This document shows, piece by piece, positions 23,687-32,204 of a stretch of 37,635 nt of DNA; positions within the stretch are counted from its first letter, which is position 1; the number at the start of each line of letters is the position of its first letter. Origin of the DNA: Candidatus Abyssobacteria bacterium SURF_5 (GTDB taxonomy: Bacteria; Abyssobacteria; SURF-5); contig QZKU01000043.1 of assembly GCA_003598085.1 (NCBI GenBank), positions 1 to 37,635 of the forward strand. Reading direction: 5' to 3'. The translations under genes were made by a program, and so were the position numbers. The notes under the pieces are model-generated. The model saw only the letters and a program-made list of their open reading frames with translations, was not told the origin of the DNA and did no database searches.

Positions 23687-25693
23687 ATGCGCGAATTCAG
23701 TTTTGCCGTGCGAGAAGGCATCCGCAATTTTCGACGTGACAAGACCCTCGGTTTTGCGGTGGCTGGAAGCGTCGCTATCGCCGTGTTTGCGCTCGGCGCC
23801 GTCGCGCTTTCCGCCGCTAATGTCAATTTCTTCCTCAAAGAGTGGGAAGACAAGGTTGAGCTGGTTGCGTTCCTTCGACGCGATGTGCCGGCGGAGGTTT
23901 CTCAATCAATAATCGAGCGAATTCGGGCGCTTCCAGAAGTGAAAGAAGCCGGCCTCGTTTCGGAGCAGGAGCTGAGAAGGCACCTCTCCGAGCAGGCGGA
24001 GAATTCCAAAAATCTGGAGCGAATCTCGCTTGATGAACTCTTGCCGCCGACCGTTGTGATCCGCCTGGCCAGAGGCAGTCGCGATATTTCGCAGATTCAG
24101 CAGTTGGCGGAGCAGGTGGGCCGCCTCGAGGGAGTTGATGAAGTAAAGTTTGAGAAAACGCTGCTCGAGCGTTATTTCCAGTTTCGGCGCGAGATGACGA
24201 TAGCCGCTATCGGAATGAATGTGTTCTGGCTGTTCATATTCAGCGTCGTCATCATCAACATCGCCCGCTTGGCTTCCGCGGCGCGAGCCGATGAGATACG
24301 CACTCTGCGGATGCTCGGCGCGAGCGGCAGCCTGGTGCGAAAAATCTTCAGTATCGAGAGTTTTGTGCAGGGGCTGACCGGGGCGATGTTCGGGATCATA
24401 TTGCTCGTTCTTCTTCTTTTTCTGATCTCGAACGAAATGAATCGCCCGCTTCAGGTTCCGGTTTTCCTCATTATTGCCGCGTTCAGCGCGGGACCTTTTC
24501 TGGCGGTGCTTGCGAACTGGCTGATCTCCCGGAAGGCGCTCTCCGCATTTTCGATTGCGCTTCTCCTGCTGGTCGTGTGCCAAAGTCCGCTCCGCGCGAA
24601 TGAACTCGACAGCGAAGTCGCGCGCTATCAAAAAGAACTGGAGCGGCTGAGCCTCGAACTGCAACAGAACCAATCGGTGGTAACCGAGATAACCGAGCAA
24701 GAACGGACTCTTATAGGGGGGCTGGAGAAGATCGAAAAGGAAATCGATCTTCTGGAGAAAGAGCATTCAGTAGCCGTGGGAAAGAAAACCGCCAATAAAG
24801 CGGCGATCCACGTCGGCCAAAAGCAGCTTTCAGAATATGAAAGGAAACTGGTCGAGTCCCGCCGCGAACTGGAGCGGTGGCTCAGAGAACTGTGCGTTCA
24901 GAAAATGCCGTCCGTCGCAGAAGTGATTTTTTTCGATATTCCGCATTCGGAACTCATCGTCCGCAACAAGATAATTGACCTGCTGGCCCAGAAGGAAGCC
25001 GAAGCGCACGAACGAACCGAAGAAATCCGCCGGCAATACGTCCAACAGGAGGACGATTTGCGCAAACGATCGGAGTTGGATACTTTATATATTGAAACAA
25101 ACAAGCTGCGTGTTCAGCAGTTGCTCGAGAAAAAAAGGCACCGCGAAGATCTTTTGAACCAGGTGCGCCAACAAAAGACAATCTACCTGGCCGCGATCAA
25201 CGACCTTGAGGCCTCTTCACGAAATCTGGAGCAATTGATCAGGTCAAGCAAGGCTGCACGAGGCCCCGCCGCCGCTCCCGTGCCGTTTCAACAGATGAAA
25301 GGCTTGCTTCCGTGGCCTGTTACGGGGGAGGTCGCTGCTCCATTTGGGCGAATTCAGAATCCGGACTCGCACACGTATACGCGGCATATGGGAATTGACA
25401 TCTCATCGCCTCTCGGGGCGGAAATCAGTGTCATTCATGATGGAGCCGTAGTCTATTCCGACTGGTTCAGGGGATACGGCAAGCTCATTATTCTCGATCA
25501 CGGCGACGGTTATAGCAGCGTGTACGCGCATTGCTCGGAGATTTTTGTGAAGAAAGGGGAATTCATTGGGGCCGGCACTGTAGTAGGTCTTGTCGGCGAA
25601 ACCGGCTCTTTGAAAGGGCCATACCTCTATTTCGAAATTCGGGAAAACGGCCAGCCCGTGGATCCGCTGGTCTGGCTTCAAAGGAGGACGTAA
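23687..25693 (+). CDS. FtsX-EnvC fusion: division permease with LytM-type amidase activator
   Basis: 668 residues in one uninterrupted frame. Residues 1-283 are FtsX: cytoplasmic N-tail, TM1 (about 21-45), periplasmic domain (46-170), TM2 (171-196), the EIRTLRMLGAS motif after it, TM3 (223-248) and TM4 (256-280). Where FtsX should stop, a signal-peptide-like segment follows (ALSAFSIALLLLVVCQSPLRA, about 284-304), then a long coiled coil (305-520) and a C-terminal LytM/M23 domain (540-668). The LytM HxH is YLY (646-648) and the ending YLYFEIRENGQPVDPLVWL resembles E. coli EnvC, so it should activate amidases, not cut. The topology would place the coiled coil and LytM domain in the periplasm, with the linker as TM5 or a cleavable signal. 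No ATG and no Shine-Dalgarno mark a separate envC start; only a GTG at 24506 is possible. Confidence 0.9.
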   Translation: MREFSFAVREGIRNFRRDKTLGFAVAGSVAIAVFALGAVALSAANVNFFLKEWEDKVELVAFLRRDVPAEVSQSIIERIRALPEVKEAGLVSEQELRRHLSEQAENSKNLERISLDELLPPTVVIRLARGSRDISQIQQLAEQVGRLEGVDEVKFEKTLLERYFQFRREMTIAAIGMNVFWLFIFSVVIINIARLASAARADEIRTLRMLGASGSLVRKIFSIESFVQGLTGAMFGIILLVLLLFLISNEMNRPLQVPVFLIIAAFSAGPFLAVLANWLISRKALSAFSIALLLLVVCQSPLRANELDSEVARYQKELERLSLELQQNQSVVTEITEQERTLIGGLEKIEKEIDLLEKEHSVAVGKKTANKAAIHVGQKQLSEYERKLVESRRELERWLRELCVQKMPSVAEVIFFDIPHSELIVRNKIIDLLAQKEAEAHERTEEIRRQYVQQEDDLRKRSELDTLYIETNKLRVQQLLEKKRHREDLLNQVRQQKTIYLAAINDLEASSRNLEQLIRSSKAARGPAAAPVPFQQMKGLLPWPVTGEVAAPFGRIQNPDSHTYTRHMGIDISSPLGAEISVIHDGAVVYSDWFRGYGKLIILDHGDGYSSVYAHCSEIFVKKGEFIGAGTVVGLVGETGSLKGPYLYFEIRENGQPVDPLVWLQRRT

Positions 25694-27124
25694 ATGCAAC
25701 GCAACCGCAGTCAGTTCGTTCTGTTTTTGGTCTCGGTCCTCATGCTGGGGCTCCTGTTCGGCAACAGCCTCTCAGGATATGTCGCGGCCCAAACAGGATC
25801 GACATACACCGACTTGGAAATCTTCTCGGACGCTCTCAGCATCGTTCAGAATGAATATGTCGAGCAGGTGCCGACCAAAACATTGATCTACGGAGCTATG
25901 AAAGGAATGCTGGACGGCCTCGATCCGCACAGCCAGTTCATGCCTCCGGACACCTATAAGGAATTGAAAGTGGAGACCGAGGGCCATTTCGGCGGCCTCG
26001 GCATCGTTATCAGCCTTGATGAAAACAAGATTCTTACTGTCGTCTCGCCCATTGAAGATACGCCGGCATTCAAGGCGGGCGTTCAGGCGAACGACAAGAT
26101 CATTAAAATCGAGGGTGAAAGCACGCAGGGATTGGTGCTCGAAGAGGCCGTGAAAAAACTGAGAGGACCGAAAGGCTCGAAAGTGGCGATCACCGTGCTC
26201 CGTCTCAGCGACGATCCAAAGGAGCTTCCGCAGGAGCTCGAGTTCGTGCTGACCAGGGCCGATATCCAGATTCGCAGCGTCACGCACGAGATGATCGAAG
26301 AAAAGATCGGCCGCATCCGCCTGCGCGAGTTCAGTGAGAAAACCGCGCTCGAGCTGCACAAGTCGTTGGAAGATCTCAAGGCGCAGGGGATGCGCTCGCT
26401 CGTCCTCGATTTGCGCAATAATCCGGGCGGCCTCCTCAACGTCGCAGCCGACGTCGCCGACGAGTTCTTCGAGAAAGGCCAGTTGCTGGTCTACACCGAG
26501 TCGCGCCATGCCGATCAGAACCTGAAATTCAAGGCGAAATCGAAGGCCGCCATCGGACCCGACATCCCGATCGTCGTCCTGGTTAACGGAGGAAGCGCAA
26601 GCGCATCGGAAATCGTTGCGGGCGCATTGAAGGACACCAGACGAGCTGTCATCATGGGCGAGAAAACCTTTGGGAAGGGTTCTGTTCAGAGCATTATTCC
26701 GCTGAGTGATGGATCCGCCCTCCGCTTGACAACTGCCAAATATCTCACCCCCGGCGGCAGCTCGATCAATGGGACCGGCATCCTGCCGGACATCGAGGTG
26801 AAATTGACGAAGGAACAAATGACCCAATTGATGACCACGATGGAAGTGCCGGGCTCAGTCAAGCGGCAGACGGAACAGGGCGAGCAGAAGGTCGTTGACA
26901 TCCAGTTGCAGAGAGCCATCGAGCTGCTCCAGGGCTATGATATCTTCAAGACACTCGAGCAGAATATCAGCGTCGCGAAAATGAATATCGAAGAGCAGGG
27001 GAGGGATGCCGGCACGAATCCGGAAAGCGCCGCCGCGCCGGCTAACGAGGAGGAATCGCTCGAAGGAAAGGATTTCCTCATCGAGACCCCCGGCGAATTA
27101 GAGGAAGTGCCGCTTGAAAAATAA
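25694..27124 (+). CDS. ctpA: C-terminal processing peptidase (S41, CtpA-like)
   Basis: 476 residues. ATG 25694 abuts the TAA of the fusion gene and AGGAGG lies at 25682-25687. A signal peptide or anchor spans about 8-30, a PDZ domain about 95-185 ([11 protein letters not shown]), and the S41 protease core follows. Catalytic Ser303 lies in [11 protein letters not shown] and Lys328 in [11 protein letters not shown], with the 25-residue spacing of Tsp-type dyads. The tail (about 430-476) is acidic. Such periplasmic proteases trim or degrade envelope proteins including murein hydrolases. Position just after ftsEX-envC suggests a role in controlling that system or its amidases (inference). Confidence 0.92.
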   Translation: MQRNRSQFVLFLVSVLMLGLLFGNSLSGYVAAQTGSTYTDLEIFSDALSIVQNEYVEQVPTKTLIYGAMKGMLDGLDPHSQFMPPDTYKELKVETEGHFGGLGIVISLDENKILTVVSPIEDTPAFKAGVQANDKIIKIEGESTQGLVLEEAVKKLRGPKGSKVAITVLRLSDDPKELPQELEFVLTRADIQIRSVTHEMIEEKIGRIRLREFSEKTALELHKSLEDLKAQGMRSLVLDLRNNPGGLLNVAADVADEFFEKGQLLVYTESRHADQNLKFKAKSKAAIGPDIPIVVLVNGGSASASEIVAGALKDTRRAVIMGEKTFGKGSVQSIIPLSDGSALRLTTAKYLTPGGSSINGTGILPDIEVKLTKEQMTQLMTTMEVPGSVKRQTEQGEQKVVDIQLQRAIELLQGYDIFKTLEQNISVAKMNIEEQGRDAGTNPESAAAPANEEESLEGKDFLIETPGELEEVPLEK

Positions 27125-27842
27125 ACGCAGAGAACTCCGAATCGACGGGCGCGCCTGGAACGAACTGCGCCCCGTCCGCATCCAGAGGGGATTTACGGGG
27201 CACGCCGAAGGCTCGGCCTTCATCGAGATCGGAAAGACTCGCGTCCTCTGCACGGCTTCGGTGGAACCGAAGGTGCCGGACTTCCTGGAAGGCTCCGGCA
27301 AGGGCTGGATCACGGCGGAATACTCCATGCTGCCTCGCTCCACCGTTACGCGCACTTCGCGCGGGCCGTCGGCGCGCTCGTACGAAATCCAGCGACTGAT
27401 CGGACGCGCTCTGCGCTCGGTAACGGACCTTTCCCGTCTCGGCTCGCGCACGATCAGGATCGACTGCGATGTGATAGAAGCCGACGGAAGCACGCGCACT
27501 TCAGCGATCACCGGCTCGTTCATCGCGCTGTATGACGCGCTGAACAAGTTGATCGTCTCGAACGAAGTCGCCTCCATGCCCATCATTCAATTCGTGGCCG
27601 CGACAAGCGTCGGCATTGTAAATGGCCATTCGGTGCTCGACCTTTGTTATGAGGAGGACTCGCGCGCAGACGTTGACCTGAATATCGTGATGACGGAGGA
27701 CGGGCAATTGGTCGAGATACAGGGGACCGCGGAGCGGCCGTTTGAAAGGCTCCTTCTTGATGAGCTGCTTGATCTTGCCCGCGAAGGAATCCAGCAGCTC
27801 GTGACATGGCAACGGAAAACTCTCTTGATTGACAGCGATTGA
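27114..27842 (+). CDS. rph: Ribonuclease PH
   Basis: 242 residues. The start is TTG 27114, supported by GAGGAAG (27101-27107) and coupling with the overlapping ctpA stop. Conserved RNase PH blocks: [50 protein letters not shown] and [16 protein letters not shown]. It is a phosphorolytic 3'-5' exonuclease that trims tRNA 3' ends. rph-rdgB adjacency is a widespread gene pair. The protein is full length. Confidence 0.95.
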   Translation: MKNKRRELRIDGRAWNELRPVRIQRGFTGHAEGSAFIEIGKTRVLCTASVEPKVPDFLEGSGKGWITAEYSMLPRSTVTRTSRGPSARSYEIQRLIGRALRSVTDLSRLGSRTIRIDCDVIEADGSTRTSAITGSFIALYDALNKLIVSNEVASMPIIQFVAATSVGIVNGHSVLDLCYEEDSRADVDLNIVMTEDGQLVEIQGTAERPFERLLLDELLDLAREGIQQLVTWQRKTLLIDSD

Positions 27843-28480
27843 TGAAGCTTCTGCTCGGAACCAACAATCCCGGGAAAGTCAGGGAGATCTCGAAATTTCT
27901 TGAGGGCGTGCCGCTCGAAATTATCAGTCTCCGGACGTTCGAAGAGATTGTTCCCGTTCGCGAAACGGAGAAATCCTTCCTGGCGAATGCCCGCTTGAAA
28001 GCTTCCGAATATTTCCGCCAGACGGGCCTGTTGACCCTTGCGGAAGACTCGGGCTTGCAAATTGATGCGCTCGACGGTCAGCCCGGCCCGCTCTCGGCCC
28101 GATTTGCCGGAGAGGAAGCTTCCGATGCTGACAACGTCACAAAAGTGCTTCGCCTGTTGCGGGGGATCAAGCCCGCCCGCAGAACCGCCCGGTTTGTTTG
28201 CGTTGTCGCCATTACCGACGGCAGAAAAATCTGGATTGCGACCGGCAAATGCGAGGGCAGAATTGCGACGCGGCCCTGTGGAAAATCCGGTTTCGGATAT
28301 GACCCCATCTTCATTCCGAACGGCTACAAGTCGACGTTCGCGCGACTCGGGGATACGGTGAAGGATCAGGTCAGTCATCGAGCCGAAGCTTTCTGCAAAG
28401 TGAGGCGAATTCTGGAGAGAATAACCGGCAGCCCGAAATATGCCGCCGATGATGCTCCCCGCATTCGCAAGCGCAGTTGA
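27842..28480 (+). CDS. rdgB: XTP/dITP pyrophosphatase (RdgB/HAM1)
   Basis: 212 residues. The ATG at 27842 shares its A with the rph TGA. Family motifs: TNNPGK 7-12 at the N-terminus, LAEDSGL around Glu68-Asp69 (metal/catalytic), QPGPLSARFAG, GKSGFGYDPIF and SHRAEAF at the C-terminus. It hydrolyses non-canonical purine triphosphates (ITP, XTP, dITP) to monophosphates and so keeps them out of DNA and RNA. Repeats and a RAYT gene follow it, splitting the operon. Confidence 0.95.
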   Translation: MKLLLGTNNPGKVREISKFLEGVPLEIISLRTFEEIVPVRETEKSFLANARLKASEYFRQTGLLTLAEDSGLQIDALDGQPGPLSARFAGEEASDADNVTKVLRLLRGIKPARRTARFVCVVAITDGRKIWIATGKCEGRIATRPCGKSGFGYDPIFIPNGYKSTFARLGDTVKDQVSHRAEAFCKVRRILERITGSPKYAADDAPRIRKRS

Positions 28481-28494
28481 GGAATATATGATCC

Positions 28495-28533
28495 TGTAGG
28501 GGCATTCCGCGCTTCGCGGGACCATGCCCGAAA
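28495..28533 (+). repeat. Class-B REP-like palindrome, upstream of RAYT (copy 1)
   Basis: A TGTAGGGGCAT head, inner stem CCGCGCTTCGCGG and tail ATGCCCGAAA. GTAG at the hairpin foot is the tetranucleotide typical of REPs recognised by RAYT enzymes. It begins 14 bases after the rdgB stop. Confidence 0.85.
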
Positions 28534-28551
28534 GGCCGAAACAAATGAACC

Positions 28552-28590
28552 TGTAGGGGCATCCTGCGCTTCGCGGGACCGTGTCCGAAA
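28552..28590 (+). repeat. Class-B REP-like palindrome, upstream of RAYT (copy 2)
   Basis: The same layout as the copy at 28495 and in the same orientation, 18 bases after it: TGTAGGGGCAT, CTGCGCTTCGCGG, GTGTCCGAAA. It ends 18 bases before the RAYT ATG. Confidence 0.85.
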
Positions 28591-28608
28591 AAGCCATACA
28601 ACACGCCC

Positions 28609-29298
28609 ATGAATGACAATAAACCGAACGCTACTCTTCCAAAACGCCGCTCTCTACGGCTAAAGGCATTCGATTACACGCAATCAGGCGCGTATTTCGT
28701 CACAGTCTGCACTCAAGGGAAGAATGACCTCTTCGGGACGATCGTAGATGGACAAATGCAGGCGACGGAATTTGGGCGCGTCGTCGGCGACTGCTGGCAG
28801 GCGCTGCCGAACCATTTCCCGAACGTGCAACTGGATGCGTTCATCGTTATGCCTAATCATATTCACGGCATTCTCATTATTGATTCACCCGAGCGGGCAC
28901 GGCATGCCGTGCCCCTACAATCACGTGTGCTCGAATCATCCGGAAAATTTGCTATACCTGTCTCCGGCGCTCTTTCCACGATAATACGTTCTTTCAAATC
29001 GGCTGCAACCAAACGCATAAACGAATGCGGTAGGGGTGCAGCATCCCGTGCGCAGAAAATTTGGCAACGCAATTATTTTGAACATGTCATCCGAAACGAT
29101 GAATCATTAGACAAGATCCGGGAATACATTTTAAAGAATCCCTTTCAATGGGAATTCGATCGTGAAAACCCGTTTGCTGTGGCCGAAACCGCGGAATCAT
29201 CGGCAAAGCTGAAATATTTCCCTGTAGGGGCATCCCGCGCTTCGCGGGACCGTGCCCGAAAAGCCGTGCTTTCCGCGCGCGGCGCCCGAAAGCAATGA
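28609..29298 (+). CDS. REP-associated tyrosine transposase (RAYT, Y1/HUH, IS200-like)
   Basis: 229 residues. The N-terminal SLRLKAFDYTQSGAYFVTVC is the Y1 transposase start. The HUH metal motif is His84-Ile-His86 in MPNHIHGIL, and Tyr173 in REYILKNP is the likely nucleophile. RAYTs cut and rejoin single-stranded REP DNA at the hairpin foot. Class-B REPs with GTAG feet lie on both sides. Three repeat-like segments form coding sequence: residues about 96-104, 141-149 and 205-218. The first two lie between the HUH and Tyr motifs, the last in the tail. No Shine-Dalgarno is visible. Its stop overlaps the sua5 ATG (ATGA), so downstream translation may be coupled to it. Catalytic residues appear intact. 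Confidence 0.88.
   Translation: MNDNKPNATLPKRRSLRLKAFDYTQSGAYFVTVCTQGKNDLFGTIVDGQMQATEFGRVVGDCWQALPNHFPNVQLDAFIVMPNHIHGILIIDSPERARHAVPLQSRVLESSGKFAIPVSGALSTIIRSFKSAATKRINECGRGAASRAQKIWQRNYFEHVIRNDESLDKIREYILKNPFQWEFDRENPFAVAETAESSAKLKYFPVGASRASRDRARKAVLSARGARKQ
28895..28920 (-). repeat. Class-A REP-like palindrome inside the RAYT coding sequence (inverted)
   Basis: The perfect palindrome GGGCACGGCATGCCGTGCCC followed by CTACAA, the reverse complement of the TTGTAG head. It is translated as part of the RAYT (residues about 96-104) without breaking the frame. Confidence 0.85.
29030..29054 (+). repeat. REP-like segment inside RAYT, divergent class
   Basis: GGTAGGGGTGCAGCATCCCG followed by TGCGC has the GTAGGGG head and a GTGC tail with a new core. 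It encodes RAYT residues about 141-149 (GRGAASRAQ). It is a single copy here, so class membership is tentative. Confidence 0.5.
29223..29261 (+). repeat. Class-B REP-like palindrome encoding the RAYT C-terminal tail
   Basis: TGTAGGGGCATCCCGCGC followed by TTCGCGGGACCG and TGCCCGAAA. It lies in the same orientation as the two copies upstream of the gene and is translated as PVGASRASRDRARK. Confidence 0.85.
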
Positions 29299-29966
29299 AG
29301 ATATTCGAACTGAATCCTGAATCGCCCGAGCCCAACCTGCTTCATGAGATCGGTTCTCTCCTGAAAAAAGGTGGAATCATCGCGTATCCGACTGATACCT
29401 TCTACGCGGTGGGCGGTGACGCCTTCAATCACGAAGTCCACCACCGCGTGCGAATCATGAAGGGACGGGAGGCAAACAAGCCGTTTCCGTTCATCATGGA
29501 TAAGGCGGAGCGGCTGGCGGAATGGGGAATCACTCTGAGCCCGCTTGCGGCTGCGGCCGCCGAACGGTTTTGGCCGGGCCCGCTCTCGCTCATAATCCAG
29601 GATTCTGGGACGCTGCCGGCCGACGTCGTGGACGCGCGGGGGACTCTATGCGTCCGGGTGCCGGCCAACAGGATCGCGCGCACGATTTCCGGCTCGGTCG
29701 GCGGGCTCGTGATAGCGACGAGCGCGAATCCGGCAGGCAAAAAGCCTGCCCGCACCGCGCGCGAAGCAACATCGTGGTTCAAAGGGGAAGTCGATGCCGT
29801 GGTGGACGGCGGCCCCAGTCCCTCGAGCTTGCCCTCCACAATAGTGGAGGTAACGGGAAGAAAAATGATAATATTAAGAGAAGGAGTGATTTCGGTCGAT
29901 CAGCTCATGGCTCTGACAAATGACATCGACAAGGAGATTTTCTTCCAGGAAGGAAACGGATCATGA
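29295..29966 (+). CDS. tsaC: L-threonylcarbamoyladenylate synthase (Sua5/YrdC)
   Basis: 223 residues of the YrdC/Sua5 domain without the Sua5 C-terminal extension. Visible motifs: IIAYPTDTFYAVGGDA, IMKGREANKPFPFIM, WPGPLSLIIQ, CVRVPAN and the substrate loop ATSANPAGKKPART; it ends ILREGVIS. It makes threonylcarbamoyl-AMP for the t6A37 modification of ANN-decoding tRNAs. The ATG overlaps the RAYT stop by 4 bases and its own stop overlaps rpiB by 4 bases. Confidence 0.92.
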   Translation: MKIFELNPESPEPNLLHEIGSLLKKGGIIAYPTDTFYAVGGDAFNHEVHHRVRIMKGREANKPFPFIMDKAERLAEWGITLSPLAAAAAERFWPGPLSLIIQDSGTLPADVVDARGTLCVRVPANRIARTISGSVGGLVIATSANPAGKKPARTAREATSWFKGEVDAVVDGGPSPSSLPSTIVEVTGRKMIILREGVISVDQLMALTNDIDKEIFFQEGNGS

Positions 29967-30412
29967 AATTGGCCATTGCCTCTGACCACGCCGGATTCGA
30001 GCTGAAAGAAGACCTGCGGAATTATCTGGCGCGCGCGGGGCACGCCGTCGAGGACTTCGGCTGCTATGAGCCCGAGTCGTGCGATTACCCCGATTACGCC
30101 CAGAAACTGTGCGAGGCGGTCCTGGCCAACCTGGTCGAGCGCGGCATTCTCATTTGCGGGACCGGCCTCGGGATGAGCTATGCGGCAAATAGATATCCCG
30201 GCATCCGAGCCGCCCTATGCACGAATACCTACATGGCGGAGATGTCGCGCTCTCATAATGACGCGAATATCCTCGTCATGGGCGCCCGTCTGATCGACGG
30301 CGCAGCGGCCCGTGATGTTCTTGATGTTTGGTTGAAAACACCCTTCGAGGGGGGAAGGCACCTCAGGCGCATTCAGAAGATCGAGAATGGGACGAGAACC
30401 ACCGGGCGTTGA
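29963..30412 (+). CDS. rpiB: Ribose-5-phosphate isomerase B
   Basis: 149 residues, normal for RpiB. Signature: [15 protein letters not shown] (Asp8, His9), DYPDYAQ, catalytic Cys65 in [20 protein letters not shown], and [15 protein letters not shown] with His98. It interconverts ribose-5-phosphate and ribulose-5-phosphate, feeding the transketolase encoded at the head of the operon. rpiB-glyA-comEB adjacency is common in bacteria. Confidence 0.95.
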   Translation: MKLAIASDHAGFELKEDLRNYLARAGHAVEDFGCYEPESCDYPDYAQKLCEAVLANLVERGILICGTGLGMSYAANRYPGIRAALCTNTYMAEMSRSHNDANILVMGARLIDGAAARDVLDVWLKTPFEGGRHLRRIQKIENGTRTTGR

Positions 30413-30446
30413 AGTTATGCGTCCAACCGACAGAAAGGAAACCGCA

Positions 30447-31709
30447 TTGGGAGTAGTCTACGAGAAAGTTAGCGCACTCGCCAAGACCGATCCGGAAATC
30501 GCAAAGGCCATCGAATGTGAATATGAGCGGCAGCGCACAAAGCTCCAGTTGATCCCGTCGGAAAACTACGCAAGCTCCGCAGTCCTCGAAGCGCAGGGGA
30601 GCGTGATGACCAACAAATACGCGGAGGGTTATCCCGCTCACCGGTACTACCGCGGATGCGAGAATATGGATGTGGTGGAGGCGCTCGCGATCGACCGCGC
30701 CAAAAAACTGTTCGGCGCCGAGCACGCCAACGTCCAGCCGCATTCGGGCTCGCAGGCGAATATGGCCGTCTACTTCAGCATGCTCCGGCAGGGCGACATG
30801 CTGATGGGCATGAGACTATCGCACGGTGGGCATCTGACCCATGGCGCTCCCGCAAGTTTCTCGGGACGCTTCTTTCAGATCGAATCCTATGGGGTTGACC
30901 CGAAAACCGAAGTGCTCGATTACGACGCTGTCAGGCGGCACGCGCTCAGGTGCAAACCGAAAATGATCGTGGTCGGCGCAAGCGCGTATCCGCGTAACAT
31001 TGATTTCGCCGCCTTCGGTGAAATAGCCCGGGAGGTCGGCGCCTATCTCATGGCCGATATCGCGCACATCGCGGGATTGATCGCCGGCGGGGTGCATCCC
31101 AGTCCGTTTCCACATGCCGATTTCGTGACTGTCACCACCCACAAGACTCTGCGCGGGCCGCGCGGCGGCTTGATCTTGTGCAAGAGCAAATACGCGCACG
31201 AAATAGACAAGATGGTTTTCCCCGGCATTCAGGGCGGGCCGCTGATGCACGTGATCGCGGCCAAAGCGGTTTCGTTGAAAGAGGCGATGACCGGCGAGTT
31301 CGCCGAGTACCAGCGGCAGATCGTCTTGAATGCGCGCCGCCTCGCGCGCGAGTTAAGCGAGCGCGGGTTCCGCCTGGTTTCGGATGGAACGGATACTCAT
31401 TTGATGCTGGTCGACCTGACCAATCGCTCCATCACCGGGAAGGAGGCCGCCGAAGTTCTCGATCAGGCCGGGATCACCGTCAACATGAACACGATTCCGT
31501 ACGACAAGCTCGGACCGGCCGTAACCAGTGGAATTCGGCCCGGCACGCCTGCGGTCACCACTCGCGGAATGGGCGAAGCGGAGATGGTGCTCATCGCGCA
31601 GTTCATCGATGACGCCCTCAACGCGCGGAAAGATGTGAAGCGGCTTGCGCAGATCAGGGAGAAAGTGCGCGAGCTGTGCGAGCGGTTCCCGATGCCCAAC
31701 GGCCTCTAA
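30447..31709 (+). CDS. glyA: Serine hydroxymethyltransferase
   Basis: 420 residues from TTG 30447, preceded at 6 bases by AAAGGAA (30434-30440). In-frame ATGs at 30417 and 30387 lack a good ribosome-binding site, and the latter overlaps rpiB. Fold-type I PLP enzyme: [44 protein letters not shown] (Asp204) and Schiff-base Lys233 in [14 protein letters not shown]. It converts serine plus tetrahydrofolate to glycine plus methylene-THF, the main one-carbon source for thymidylate and purines, which fits its pairing with the dCMP deaminase next door. Confidence 0.96.
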   Translation: MGVVYEKVSALAKTDPEIAKAIECEYERQRTKLQLIPSENYASSAVLEAQGSVMTNKYAEGYPAHRYYRGCENMDVVEALAIDRAKKLFGAEHANVQPHSGSQANMAVYFSMLRQGDMLMGMRLSHGGHLTHGAPASFSGRFFQIESYGVDPKTEVLDYDAVRRHALRCKPKMIVVGASAYPRNIDFAAFGEIAREVGAYLMADIAHIAGLIAGGVHPSPFPHADFVTVTTHKTLRGPRGGLILCKSKYAHEIDKMVFPGIQGGPLMHVIAAKAVSLKEAMTGEFAEYQRQIVLNARRLARELSERGFRLVSDGTDTHLMLVDLTNRSITGKEAAEVLDQAGITVNMNTIPYDKLGPAVTSGIRPGTPAVTTRGMGEAEMVLIAQFIDDALNARKDVKRLAQIREKVRELCERFPMPNGL

Positions 31710-31748
31710 CGACGCTTGATGTCCTCCGGAAACAAAGGAAAAAAGAAC

Positions 31749-32204
31749 GTGACTCGACCGGGATGGGATGAATACTTTCTGGAAATAGCGAAGCTGGTGT
31801 CAAGTCGCTCGACTTGCCTGCGCCGGGCGGTCGGCGCAATCTTTGTACGGGACAAGCGCATCTTGACGACCGGCTACAACGGCGCGCCGAGCGGCCTCAA
31901 ACATTGCGAGGAGGTCGGCTGCATCCGCGAGCGCGAGGGGGTTCCCTCGGGTGAGCGGCACGAACTGTGCCGGGGAATTCACGCGGAGCAAAACGCGATC
32001 CTGCAGGCGGCGCAGTTCGGCATCAGCCTGAAAGGGTCCATCCTCTACTGCACCAATCAGCCGTGCGTGCTCTGCGCAAAGATGCTCATCAATGCCGGGG
32101 TCGAAAAGATCGTGGTAACGGGCGATTACCCCGACCGGCTCTCCGCGGAAATGCTCAAGGAGGCCGGTGTCGAGATAGTCGTGAAACAATTAGATGCGGT
32201 ATGA
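31749..32204 (+). CDS. Deoxycytidylate (dCMP) deaminase
   Basis: 151 residues from GTG 31749, favoured because AAAGGAA (31734-31740) lies 8 bases upstream and [12 protein letters not shown] is the usual ComEB-type start; ATG 31719 is an alternative without a ribosome-binding site. Zinc site: His78-Ala-Glu80 ([10 protein letters not shown]) and Cys106/Cys109 in [10 protein letters not shown]. It makes dUMP from dCMP, the substrate for thymidylate synthase, which uses the one-carbon unit made by GlyA. The stop overlaps the hslU ATG (ATGA). Confidence 0.9.
   Translation: MTRPGWDEYFLEIAKLVSSRSTCLRRAVGAIFVRDKRILTTGYNGAPSGLKHCEEVGCIREREGVPSGERHELCRGIHAEQNAILQAAQFGISLKGSILYCTNQPCVLCAKMLINAGVEKIVVTGDYPDRLSAEMLKEAGVEIVVKQLDAV

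Noticed and set aside
24506-24508. Independent envC start at an internal GTG
   Set aside because: It would give a plausible signal peptide, but there is no Shine-Dalgarno before it and no stop ending ftsX, so the fusion reading is preferred. It remains a possible secondary start.
31967-32200. N-terminal extension of hslU by 78 codons
   Set aside because: The region is the coding sequence of dCMP deaminase in another frame. HslU proteins begin at the LTPKQIV region, matching ATG 32201.
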